DNA of 64,000 nucleotides from Pseudobacter sp. GTDB taxonomy: Bacteria; Bacteroidota; Bacteroidia; Chitinophagales; Chitinophagaceae. Under the pieces are notes generated by a model. It saw only the letters and a program-made list of their open reading frames with translations. It had not been told where the DNA came from and did no database searches. How positions within the stretch are numbered: position 1 is the first letter of the stretch; each line of letters begins with the position of its first letter. Both the position numbers and the translations under genes were made by a program. Shown here piece by piece: positions 25,825-33,563 of this stretch. The stretch is taken from assembly GCA_017849455.1 (NCBI GenBank), contig JAFIGX010000022.1:682001-746000 (forward strand), in the 5' to 3' direction.

Positions 25825-26448
25825 TCAGGCCATTTCATTGTACAGCCGGTGGCCCCCGGGCAATAAGCGGAAAACATTGATGGTCTTGAACGCATCGGTC
25901 AAAGGATCTTTTTTCAAAAGCAGCAGTTCATGGGCCATGAAGGATTCATGGAAAATACGCCGGGCATAGTCGGGCATGGCCTTGTCATAGACCTGTTGCG
26001 GCAAAGTACCGGCCAGGCTGAGGTATGGTCTGTTGACCAGCATGGCAGGCGGACAGGAAGAGGAACGTATGTATTCATCCACTGCCTGGAGCTGCCGGGC
26101 CAGTTGCTGAAAAGGCCAATGGTCCTGCACCCGTAAATAAATGGTATGAGGAGGGAACCCGCTGTAGTTGTTGAAAGTGACGGCAAAGCTCCTTTGCTGG
26201 CAGCAGATCCGCTGGATCCATCGCAATAGCGTCTCTTCCATTCCTTCCGGCGCCGAGAACTGTGCTATAATAATATGTATAGCCGATTTCATGGCAGCCT
26301 TCTGTCCATAGTCAGTAAGCAGGTACTGCTTCTCCGCCATGATCTTATTGCGTATTTCAGCATCAGGCTGAACTACCAGCCTGTATTCCTGGAATTGATG
26401 GCCTTTCCAGTACTGCGCCGGTTGTTGTTTTACTAACCCCATACCCAT
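25825..26448 (-). CDS. 2H phosphoesterase-like protein (2'-5' RNA ligase superfamily), paralogue 2
   Basis: A 207-residue protein with the same layout as its downstream neighbour: EYRLVVQPDAEIRNKI matches EYMLVLNPHEELRQKI, and SGFPPHTIYLRV matches GSFPSHTIFINV. The first motif is AIHIIIAQF (His present), and the second is RPYLSLAG (Tyr in place of His). It is divergent from umuD with only a 73-base gap, so it may share SOS-type control. Function unknown. Confidence 0.72.
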   Translation of the reverse strand: MGMGLVKQQPAQYWKGHQFQEYRLVVQPDAEIRNKIMAEKQYLLTDYGQKAAMKSAIHIIIAQFSAPEGMEETLLRWIQRICCQQRSFAVTFNNYSGFPPHTIYLRVQDHWPFQQLARQLQAVDEYIRSSSCPPAMLVNRPYLSLAGTLPQQVYDKAMPDYARRIFHESFMAHELLLLKKDPLTDAFKTINVFRLLPGGHRLYNEMA

Positions 26449-26473
26449 AAATAAATTTTTACCCGATCATTAT

Positions 26474-26503
26474 TTTAGCATAAATTTACTAAATAATTTA
26501 GCA
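26474..26503. promoter_or_regulatory. Repeat-rich divergent promoter region with candidate operator boxes
   Basis: The 73-base gap between the 2H gene and umuD is very AT-rich. It holds TTTAGCA at 26474-26480 and again at 26497-26503, with TTTACTAAA (a mirrored copy) at 26484-26492 between them, inside TAAATT/AATTTA arms (26481-26500). Regular boxes between divergent damage-type genes suggest a shared repressor site. No known LexA box was recognised. Confidence 0.4.
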
Positions 26504-26521
26504 AACAAAAAAATTAATTAT

Positions 26522-26956
26522 ATGGATGAGGAAAAGTTTTATGAGGCTGCTTACAAAGGTTCCAAAAAATATTCCCAGTGGAATATTAAAACAGCCGACG
26601 CCACCGGCTTTGGCGCCGCAGCCGATGATTATATGGAGCGTGGCATCGATCTCAATGAGCAACTGATCCATAATAAACCAGCCACTTTTTTTATGCGGAT
26701 GCGCGGAGAGGCCATGACCGGCGCAGGGATCTATGATAATGATGTGGTGATCGTGGACCGCGGCCTCCGGCCCATGAGCGGGAAAGTGGTGATCGCCGTG
26801 CTTAATGGAGAAATGCTGATCAGGCGACTGGAAAAGACATTCAACAAACTGCGACTGATACCCGAAAACAAAAAATTCGCCAGCACGGAAGTCGATGCTT
26901 CCTGCGATACACTGGAGATCTGGGGCGTTGTGACCTATGTGATCCATGCCCTCTGA
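26522..26956 (+). CDS. umuD: UmuD-like S24-family protein lacking catalytic residues
   Basis: A 144-residue full-length UmuD homologue upstream of umuC. It aligns without gaps to E. coli UmuD at an offset of four residues: the cleavage site Cys24-Gly25 is Thr28-Gly29 (ATGFGAAADDY), catalytic Ser60 is Ala64 (MRGEAMTGAG), and catalytic Lys97 is Arg101 (EMLIRRL). The fold motifs DNDVVIVDR and EIWGVVTYVIHAL are intact. It therefore should not be able to cleave itself, though it may still bind UmuC. The codons are clear in the sequence, so this is not a frame error. Confidence 0.88.
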   Translation: MDEEKFYEAAYKGSKKYSQWNIKTADATGFGAAADDYMERGIDLNEQLIHNKPATFFMRMRGEAMTGAGIYDNDVVIVDRGLRPMSGKVVIAVLNGEMLIRRLEKTFNKLRLIPENKKFASTEVDASCDTLEIWGVVTYVIHAL

Positions 26957-27011
26957 TCCCTTCCAACGAATGCACCATTCCCATTAAACCATCCTATGCA
27001 AGTTCCATCCA

Positions 27012-27040
27012 GGAGTAGCTCTGCCCCGTAGAGCTACTCC
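27012..27040 (+). promoter_or_regulatory. Perfect inverted repeat between umuD and umuC
   Basis: An 11-bp perfect stem, ggagtagctct (27012-27022) with agagctactcc (27030-27040), has a 7-base loop and ends 17 bases before the umuC ATG. There is no T tract. It may tune translation or decay of the umuC message, or bind a regulator. Confidence 0.5.
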
Positions 27041-27057
27041 ACTTCAAATGCATCACC

Positions 27058-28332
27058 ATGAAAGCGATCGTCGATTGTAATAGTTTCTATTGCTCCTGCG
27101 AAAGACTGTTCAGGCCCGATCTGCGGCAGAAGCCTGTAGTGGTCCTGAGCAATAATGATGGCTGCATCGTTTCCCGCAGTGATGAAGCCAAAAAGCTGGG
27201 CGTGCAAATGGCCGGCCCTTATTTCGAGGCCAAGCCTTTGATCCGTCAACATGATATCTCCGTTTTTTCTTCCAACTACAATCTATATGGCGACCTTAGC
27301 TGGCGCGTGATGGAAACATTGCGTTCCCTCTCACCCAAAGTGGAAGTTTATTCGGCAGACGAAGCATTTCTTGATCTTGGTCATATTGCGCCCGATGATT
27401 TGTATACAACGGCAATGCATATTCGCAAAACGGTTGAACAGTGGACCGGCATCCCGGTCTCCATCGGTGTAGCTCCTACCAAAACATTGGCCAAACTCGC
27501 CAATTACGTTGCCAAAAAAGACAAGAATTTATCCAATTGCGTGAAAGTAGCCGCCACGCGCGAAGAACAGATCGCCTTGCTTCAATCCACCAGGGTGGGC
27601 CATGTATGGGGCGTAGGCTGGGCCTATGCCGAGAAACTGGTGAACCAGGGTATCACCAGCGCCTGGGACCTCAGCCTGATGCGGGAAGAATGGGCACATC
27701 GCCATCTGGGAGGCGTAATGGGCGTCCGGCTGATCAGGGAATTGAATGGGATCGAAGGGCGCGAAATGGTAGACCCGCTCACCAACAAGAGAATGATCGC
27801 CACCACCCGCATGTTCGGGCAGCCTGTTACCGAGATCGATGATATCAAAGAAGCAGTAGCCACCTATACTTCACGCGCAGCCGAAAAATTAAGGCGGCAG
27901 CACAGCGCCGCCAAAGTGGTCAGCGTTTTTATCGTGAGCAAGGAGCAGGACTATTCGATCAATTTCCGCCGGGGGCCATCCATGGGTTCTTATACCACAT
28001 TGCCTGCAGCCACTTCCGTAACGAATGAACTGATCAAACCAGCCGTTCAGCTCGTTGATCAATTATATAAGAAAGGGAATGTCTACAAGAAAGCCGGTGT
28101 GATGCTGAGCGGGCTGGTCCCCGATTCTTCCATCCAGGGCAACCTGTTCGAAGTGCCTTCCAGGAACGGCAACCGCTTCCTGATGGACGTGATCGATAAT
28201 GTGAACTTCAGCATGCGCGACGATGTACTGAAATTCGCTTCCTCCGGAACGAGCCGCGATTGGAAAATGAGGCAGGAGCTACGAAGCAAACGGTTTACGA
28301 CGAGATGGGAGGAGTTGTTCGAGGTGAGTTGA
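27058..28332 (+). CDS. umuC: Y-family DNA polymerase V catalytic subunit
   Basis: A 424-residue UmuC. It begins AIVDCNSFYCSCERLFRPDL (first metal Asp and the steric-gate region) and has the second metal motif YSADEAFLDL near residue 100, then the helix-hairpin-helix region (LANYVAKK, VWGVGWAYAEKLV) and the little-finger domain. It performs error-prone bypass of DNA damage. It lies 101 bases after umuD with a hairpin between them. Its UmuD partner here lacks self-cleavage residues, so activation may differ from E. coli. Confidence 0.93.
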   Translation: MKAIVDCNSFYCSCERLFRPDLRQKPVVVLSNNDGCIVSRSDEAKKLGVQMAGPYFEAKPLIRQHDISVFSSNYNLYGDLSWRVMETLRSLSPKVEVYSADEAFLDLGHIAPDDLYTTAMHIRKTVEQWTGIPVSIGVAPTKTLAKLANYVAKKDKNLSNCVKVAATREEQIALLQSTRVGHVWGVGWAYAEKLVNQGITSAWDLSLMREEWAHRHLGGVMGVRLIRELNGIEGREMVDPLTNKRMIATTRMFGQPVTEIDDIKEAVATYTSRAAEKLRRQHSAAKVVSVFIVSKEQDYSINFRRGPSMGSYTTLPAATSVTNELIKPAVQLVDQLYKKGNVYKKAGVMLSGLVPDSSIQGNLFEVPSRNGNRFLMDVIDNVNFSMRDDVLKFASSGTSRDWKMRQELRSKRFTTRWEELFEVS

Positions 28333-28398
28333 AAGGTTAATGGCAGAATAATTTAAACTGATATACGACCGACAATTGAGTTATCAAGGGTTCCTTGA

Positions 28399-28425
28399 CA
28401 ACTTGTGCAAATTTTGCACAAGTTG
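28399..28425. repeat. 27-bp near-perfect palindrome downstream of umuC
   Basis: Two 13-base arms, caacttgtgcaaa (28399-28411) and tttgcacaagttg (28413-28425), surround one central T. A smaller caagg/ccttg hairpin lies just before it. It stands in the 197-base gap between convergent umuC and the DUF72 gene, which otherwise shows no gene. It could be a bidirectional end of transcription or a protein-binding site. Confidence 0.55.
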
Positions 28426-28529
28426 ATGCAAGGTGTCTCAGGTCAATTTCAACACCAACATGATAGTAAGTTATTTCAAGAAATGTGACAACTGAATGAA
28501 AATGACCATTCTTTTGGACTGATTTCTCC

Positions 28530-29459
28530 TCAATCAAATAAACTAATCTGCTGCCCTCCTGTCGGTGATTCAGGCTTAATAAATACCGGTTTCGGGATTT
28601 GCAACCCGGCTATTTCATTCATCTTATCGGCCAGGTATACGATCATTTCAGGCGCATGTACTTCACCGTGGGTATGCATGAAGAAATAAATTTCTTCGAG
28701 ACCCTGATCGAGCCAGTATTTCATACGCTGCGCCCATACATCCATCCTGGTATAGTCGGTAGGATGCAGGCTATTACCAACATAACGGATAAAAGTTTTA
28801 GGCAGCGTCAGCTCCATCTGTGCACAATCGCGGCGACCGGCCGTATCCGTGATCACCGCCCCGATCTTCAGAGAGCGCAAGGTATCGAACAATTCCTTCT
28901 TCTCCTGCCCTATCAGCCAATCGGGATGCCGCACTTCCAGGAAGAAAGTGAGATCCGTTGGCAGTGATGCCAGGTACCTGAAGAGATTCTTTTTATTGGC
29001 CGGTGAAAATTTTTCGCCCAGTTGCAGAAAGACAGGGCCCAGATGCTCACCGAATGCAAGGATCCCTTCGAGAAAGGAATCGGTGAGCTGATCCACATTA
29101 TTGAACCCGCTGTAATGACTGATGATCTGTGGCACCTTCGGACAGAATTTGAAATCCCTCCCCTTTGCCTTCTCCGCCCATTTGGAGATGATCGCCGGGC
29201 CATATACCTGGTAATGCGTGGCATTGAATTCGATGCTGTTGAAATGATGGACATACTCATCCAAATAATCAGCTTCCTTCGTACCCTTCGGATAGATCTT
29301 ACCGATCCATTCACGGGTGCCCCTGTTGGCGCATCCGATATAGAAAACAGGTTTGGGAACAGGCTTCCCGCCCAGCACCCCGGCATTACCGGGTGGCTCG
29401 GCAGGCAGGCTGAAATCTACCTTATCTAATTCGTTATCAGATACATGACCGAATTTCAT
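28530..29459 (-). CDS. DUF72 family protein
   Basis: A 309-residue protein of the DUF72 (YecE-like) TIM-barrel family: YIGCANRGTREWIGKIYP near the start, then FNSIEFNATHYQVYG, FKFCPKVPQIISH, and the later FIRYVGNSLHPTDYTRMDVW. The function of the family is unknown; it is widespread in bacteria. The gene is divergent from the ECF sigma gene (103-base gap). Confidence 0.88.
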   Translation of the reverse strand: MKFGHVSDNELDKVDFSLPAEPPGNAGVLGGKPVPKPVFYIGCANRGTREWIGKIYPKGTKEADYLDEYVHHFNSIEFNATHYQVYGPAIISKWAEKAKGRDFKFCPKVPQIISHYSGFNNVDQLTDSFLEGILAFGEHLGPVFLQLGEKFSPANKKNLFRYLASLPTDLTFFLEVRHPDWLIGQEKKELFDTLRSLKIGAVITDTAGRRDCAQMELTLPKTFIRYVGNSLHPTDYTRMDVWAQRMKYWLDQGLEEIYFFMHTHGEVHAPEMIVYLADKMNEIAGLQIPKPVFIKPESPTGGQQISLFD

Positions 29460-29562
29460 AGTTCCAGTTCAGAAGGCAAAATTAGCCAGAGAAACGCCTT
29501 ACCAAAATTTTTTCCCAACTTTAAAATATCAGGGGCCCTCCCACGTCTACCTTATTATAAAT

Positions 29563-30141
29563 ATGGAGGAGATCCTGACGATATCACCAGGCATGCCGGC
29601 AGACCGAAAGCGTAATATCACGAAGGTCATCAATGACTATAGCAAGCGCCTATTTGGCTTTATCCGGAAAAGGGTAAACAATGAAGCGGATGCCGAGGAT
29701 GTATTGCAGGATGTGTTTTACCAGTTCATCGGCAATACGCAGCCTATTGAACAAGTGACCGCCTGGCTCTTCACTGTGGCAAGGAATAAGATCATCGACA
29801 GGCAGCGGAAACAACAGCCATCATCGCTCGACAGCATGCTGTCCGACGATGAAAGTGAAGAAGTATTCAATTGGTCGGCATTGTTGTTCGATGCCAGCAA
29901 AGACCCTGAACAGGAATACCTGCGCAGCCTGTTCTGGGAAGAGCTCAATGCCGCACTCCAGGAATTACCGGCAGAACAGCGGGACGTATTCGTCCGACAT
30001 GAACTGGAAGGCGTTCCTTTCAAAGTGCTGGCTGAGGAAAGCGGCGAAACAGTGAATACACTGATCAGCCGGAAACGCTATGCAGTGCTGCACCTGCGCG
30101 ATCGCCTCCGTATTTTGAAAGAAGAACTATTAAATTATTAA
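29563..30141 (+). CDS. ECF-type RNA polymerase sigma factor
   Basis: A 192-residue sigma-70 ECF factor. Region 2 reads RLFGFIRKRVNNEADAEDVLQDVFYQF and region 4 reads ALQELPAEQRDVFVRHELEG followed by VNTLISRKRYAVLHLRDRL. The loop between the two regions is longer than usual and acidic (SDDESEEVFNW). The two small genes that follow (15- and 26-base gaps) probably form one operon with it. No classical anti-sigma gene is next to it. Confidence 0.9.
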   Translation: MEEILTISPGMPADRKRNITKVINDYSKRLFGFIRKRVNNEADAEDVLQDVFYQFIGNTQPIEQVTAWLFTVARNKIIDRQRKQQPSSLDSMLSDDESEEVFNWSALLFDASKDPEQEYLRSLFWEELNAALQELPAEQRDVFVRHELEGVPFKVLAEESGETVNTLISRKRYAVLHLRDRLRILKEELLNY

Positions 30142-30156
30142 TGTAATACAAGATTT

Positions 30157-30537
30157 ATGAGACATAGGTCTAAGCCATTGAAAGTATTGATTATCCTGGT
30201 TTGCATCAGCGCCATGATCTCCCTCTTCAGTTTCATAGTTATGTCATTGTGGAACGCTATCCTGCCCGCAGTGCTTCATGTAAGCACCATCAGTTTCTGG
30301 CAGGCAATGGGAATCCTGGTGCTCTCCAAAATATTGTTCGGCAGTTTCGGCGGCGGCTGGCGAGGAAGGCGCCCACACTGGAATAAGAAAATGTTCAACA
30401 AATGGCAGGAGCTTACCCCGGAAGAAAGGGAAAAATTCAAACAAAGCTGGAAAGAACGCTGTGAAAGATGGGGCCGGGCCCGTGGCCCATGGGCTCCCCA
30501 GAAACAGGAACAAACCGGTGAGCCCGGTGCTGAATGA
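30157..30537 (+). CDS. Small membrane protein downstream of the ECF sigma factor
   Basis: A 126-residue protein with two hydrophobic segments (about residues 9-36 and 43-61), then a Gly/Arg-rich turn (GSFGGGWRGRRPHW) and a charged helix with LTPEEREKFKQSWKERCERW, which resembles Spy/CpxP-like helical motifs. The tail is Pro/Glu-rich. It may tether or sense for the sigma factor, but no known anti-sigma domain is visible. Confidence 0.65.
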   Translation: MRHRSKPLKVLIILVCISAMISLFSFIVMSLWNAILPAVLHVSTISFWQAMGILVLSKILFGSFGGGWRGRRPHWNKKMFNKWQELTPEEREKFKQSWKERCERWGRARGPWAPQKQEQTGEPGAE

Positions 30538-30563
30538 TCGATCCCTGATCTAACTATTAAACT

Positions 30564-30779
30564 ATGCAAATCCTGGTTTTCAAAACGAATATCCGTTACA
30601 GGAAGAATATCCGGTCTATCGGCCAGTACCTCGATACCCTCCAGGGCATTATCAGGTGGAATGTAGACCTTCAGGATAAAGACAAAGTGCTGCGCATCGA
30701 AGCCAATGATCTTTCACCCAGGAAGGTGGAACATACCCTGCAATATGCGGGGTATTTTTGCGAGGAGCTGCCCGACTAA
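30564..30779 (+). CDS. Small HMA-like protein without the metal-binding cysteines
   Basis: A 71-residue protein whose length and pattern (beta strand QILVFKTNI, helix, strands GIIRWNVDLQD and KVLRIEAN, helix SPRKVEHTLQYAGY, short end) fit the ferredoxin-like fold of heavy-metal-associated domains. The CxxC metal site is replaced by NIRYRKN. It follows the sigma factor and membrane protein, probably in the same transcript. Function unknown; the fold call is by eye. Confidence 0.6.
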   Translation: MQILVFKTNIRYRKNIRSIGQYLDTLQGIIRWNVDLQDKDKVLRIEANDLSPRKVEHTLQYAGYFCEELPD

Positions 30780-30789
30780 CGTTGATATA

Positions 30790-32175
30790 TCAGCGTATTT
30801 GTGGGAAAGTGATACCCGTGATTTTCCGGTAGATATCCACGGCATAAAGGTCTGTCATACCTGCAATGAAATCGACCACCGACTGTATATCATAATACAA
30901 TTGCCCCGGTTTCCCTGTTATTACGAATTGTTGCGAGATCAGTTGAAGGAGCTTCCGGGATTTGGCAGCCGATGGACTGATCACCGCTGCAAAGAATTCA
31001 CTGAGCAATCCCCCGATCACATTATAGCCTGCTATTTCGATCTCCACCACGGAACGGTGATTATAGATATGCTCCACGGAAAAAGAATCGATCGTTTTCA
31101 CCAGTTGCAACTCCCGTTCCGGCAAATAATCGATCAGGGCCTTCGACAAAGTTCCTTCCAGCAGTTCATTCTCTTTTTCCATGAATACATCGCACACGCG
31201 ATGGATCAGGAGGTTGATCAGCCTCGCCCGGAGGAATTGAACTTTCTGGTTATCGTCGTTGATCTCCTTCAGCGTGCTTTCCACTTTCTCCCTTTTATCG
31301 TATCCATCGGGCGCATTGAAGAAAGACAGGAACAGATCTTTGATAGTATCGAGAGAAATAATATTGAGCCGGTGCGCATCTTCAAAATCAATGATCCGGT
31401 AACAGATATCATCGGCCGCTTCCACCAGGTATACGAAGGGATGACGGGCATAAATATTCTTCTCAGGATCAAGCCGTGGAATGCCCAACGTTTCTGCGAT
31501 GTACCGGTATGTGCCGATCTCTGAATCGAAGAACCCTGATTTCTTGGTAACGAGCTGTTGTTTGTTGAACCCGCTTAGCGAATCCGAAGGATACTTGATG
31601 ATGGAAGCCAGCGTAGCATAGGTGAGCCGGAACCCGCCGGGTGATTTTTCATTGAAATGATGGGTGAGGGTGCGGAAAGCGTTGGCATTCCCTTCGAAAT
31701 AAAGGAAATCCCGTTGCTGATTAGGTGTAAGCGTTTCGGTGAACCGCTGTTTCGCTTCTCCGTCCAGTTCCCTGAAGAAAGTGCGGATAGCATCTTCCCC
31801 GGAATGACCGAAGGGCGGATTGCCGATATCATGCGCCAGGCAGCCTGCAGCGATCACGGAGGGCAGCTCATATTTATAGAACTCCCGGAAATCATCACCG
31901 GCATCGGGATACCTGGCAGCAATGGCATCACCTACTGCTTTTCCGAGGGAACGCCCTACGGAAGCCACTTCCAGGCTATGGGTAAGCCTGTTGTGAACGA
32001 ATACGGGGCCGGGTAAGGGGAATACCTGGGTTTTGTTCTGCAATCGTCTGAATGCGGAAGAGAAAATGATACGGTCATAGTCGCGCAGAAAGGAAGTGCG
32101 GATAGCATCGGTATAAGTGCCCGATCTGTTTTCAGCGCCTGTTCTCCTGGTACTGTATAGTTGTTGCCAGTTCAT
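30790..32175 (-). CDS. dgt: Deoxyguanosinetriphosphate triphosphohydrolase (dGTPase)
   Basis: A 461-residue HD-domain protein. The start NWQQLYSTRRTG, the RRLQNKTQVFPL block, HNRLTHSLEVASVGRSLG (first metal His) and CLAHDIGNPPFGHSGEDAI (HD) are all diagnostic. It hydrolyses dGTP to deoxyguanosine and triphosphate and so adjusts dNTP pools. It lies 24 bases after rhlE in the same direction and is probably co-transcribed with it. Confidence 0.92.
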   Translation of the reverse strand: MNWQQLYSTRRTGAENRSGTYTDAIRTSFLRDYDRIIFSSAFRRLQNKTQVFPLPGPVFVHNRLTHSLEVASVGRSLGKAVGDAIAARYPDAGDDFREFYKYELPSVIAAGCLAHDIGNPPFGHSGEDAIRTFFRELDGEAKQRFTETLTPNQQRDFLYFEGNANAFRTLTHHFNEKSPGGFRLTYATLASIIKYPSDSLSGFNKQQLVTKKSGFFDSEIGTYRYIAETLGIPRLDPEKNIYARHPFVYLVEAADDICYRIIDFEDAHRLNIISLDTIKDLFLSFFNAPDGYDKREKVESTLKEINDDNQKVQFLRARLINLLIHRVCDVFMEKENELLEGTLSKALIDYLPERELQLVKTIDSFSVEHIYNHRSVVEIEIAGYNVIGGLLSEFFAAVISPSAAKSRKLLQLISQQFVITGKPGQLYYDIQSVVDFIAGMTDLYAVDIYRKITGITFPQIR

Positions 32176-32199
32176 GCGGCCAAAGATAGGATATAGCGC

Positions 32200-33450
32200 T
32201 TATCGTTTACCCGGATGGGGGTGATACCTTCTCTTCTTGTTATGATGACCGCCCGGCTTGCCCGCTCTTTTTTGCCGGGGCCTGTACTCGGGCACCGGGC
32301 CCAGTTCCTGCGGAACGGCGGCCTTGGTGACCTCTTTCTGCAGCAGGGCTTCGATCGTGGCAAAACGGTTCTGTTCTTTTTCGCTGATGAACGTGATGGC
32401 CATGCCATCAGATTCTGCCCGTGCTGTTCTGCCGATACGGTGGATATAATCTTCACCATCGTGAGGCACGTCGTAATTGATCACGAGGTCGATATTGTCG
32501 ATATCAATACCACGGGAAAGTATATCCGTAGCTACGAGGATGGGGATACGGCCGCTCTTGAACCGCATGAGCACATCTTCACGATTGGCCTGGTCGAGAT
32601 CGGAATGGATCTCCGCAATGGGGAAACGGGCGCGGCGCAATTCACGGGTCAGTTGTTTCACACTTTGTTTGCGGGAGCAGAAGATGAGTACCATTTTGAA
32701 TTTGCTATGCTTCAGGAGGTACTGGAGCAATGACAGTTTCTGCGTTTCGAAGACCACGAAGGCTTCCTGAACGATCTTATCCGGAGGACGTGAGATGGCG
32801 ATATTCACTTCTACCGGGTTGTGCAGGATCTTTTTGGCCAGTTGCCGGATCTTTTCCGGCATGGTAGCTGAAAAAAGAAGGTTCTGCCTTTTGGCCGGCA
32901 GGCGGGAGATGATACGCATGATATCATCGTGAAAGCCCATGTCGAGCATGCGGTCGGCCTCATCCAGTACCAGGAATTGTAAACCATCCAGCTTGGCATA
33001 GTTCATATTGAGGTGCGCGATCATGCGGCCCGGAGTACAGATCACGAGATCCACTCCATGGGAGAGTGCCTGTTTTTCTGTGGCGAAGTTCATTCCATCA
33101 TTACCACCATACACGGCAATGGAGCTTACTGAGGTGAAGTAGGAAAATCCTTCGAGGTTCTGCGCGATCTGGATTGCCAGCTCACGGGTAGGTACGATCA
33201 CGAGCGCATTTACCTGGCCTTCATTGCGGTGCTGGAGCAACCGGTGGATAATAGGTAACAGGAAGGCCGCTGTTTTACCAGTGCCGGTCTGCGCTGAAGC
33301 AATGATATCGTGACCTTTTAAAATCTCGGGAATGACCTTCTCCTGAATAGGGGTAGCGACTTCATAACCTGTTGCAGCTATACTTTCGATAAGACTTTCA
33401 TCCAGTCCAAAATCTGTGAAGTTCAATCTATTAGGCGTTAAGTGATGCAA
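32200..33450 (-). CDS. rhlE: DEAD-box ATP-dependent RNA helicase (RhlE type)
   Basis: A 416-residue helicase with the DEAD-box motifs in order: Q-motif YEVATPIQEKVIP, motif I SAQTGTGKT, Ia PTRELAIQ, Ib TPGRM, motif II VLDEADRMLDMGF, motif III FSATMP, and C-terminal HRIGRTARA. The tail after residue 375 is basic and ends in a Lys/Arg/His-rich stretch for RNA binding. It unwinds RNA in ribosome assembly or turnover. It has its own promoter at 33485-33513. Confidence 0.92.
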   Translation of the reverse strand: MHHLTPNRLNFTDFGLDESLIESIAATGYEVATPIQEKVIPEILKGHDIIASAQTGTGKTAAFLLPIIHRLLQHRNEGQVNALVIVPTRELAIQIAQNLEGFSYFTSVSSIAVYGGNDGMNFATEKQALSHGVDLVICTPGRMIAHLNMNYAKLDGLQFLVLDEADRMLDMGFHDDIMRIISRLPAKRQNLLFSATMPEKIRQLAKKILHNPVEVNIAISRPPDKIVQEAFVVFETQKLSLLQYLLKHSKFKMVLIFCSRKQSVKQLTRELRRARFPIAEIHSDLDQANREDVLMRFKSGRIPILVATDILSRGIDIDNIDLVINYDVPHDGEDYIHRIGRTARAESDGMAITFISEKEQNRFATIEALLQKEVTKAAVPQELGPVPEYRPRQKRAGKPGGHHNKKRRYHPHPGKR

Positions 33451-33484
33451 GCCGGAATAATACCATGCTTAAATTTAATATAGG

Positions 33485-33513
33485 TAAAGATACTATGATA
33501 TAATATAATACAA
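33485..33513 (-). promoter_or_regulatory. Candidate promoter of rhlE
   Basis: On the minus strand TTG (33513-33511), an 18-base spacer and TATCTTTA (33492-33485; one mismatch) lie about 35 bases before the start codon. The -33 element touches the T tract of the upstream terminator. Confidence 0.5.
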
Positions 33514-33540
33514 AAAAATCCCCCGCCGGATGGCAGGGGA
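33512..33540 (-). terminator. Rho-independent terminator of the TonB receptor gene
   Basis: A 9-bp stem with one wobble pair (33532-33540 with 33519-33527), loop of 4, followed on the minus strand by seven Ts (33518-33512). Confidence 0.85.
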
Positions 33541-33563
33541 CCCTTTATTGAGATCATTGACCT

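Noticed and set aside
28337..28537. Short minus-strand frame between umuC and the DUF72 gene
   Set aside because: It reads through the 27-bp palindrome and has no coding character.
30706..31524. Long plus-strand open frame over dgt
   Set aside because: It lies opposite the clear dGTPase gene and its translation has no family motifs.
30790..32175. dGTPase as an anti-phage defence gene
   Set aside because: It sits with rhlE in a housekeeping setting and has the full length of cellular Dgt.
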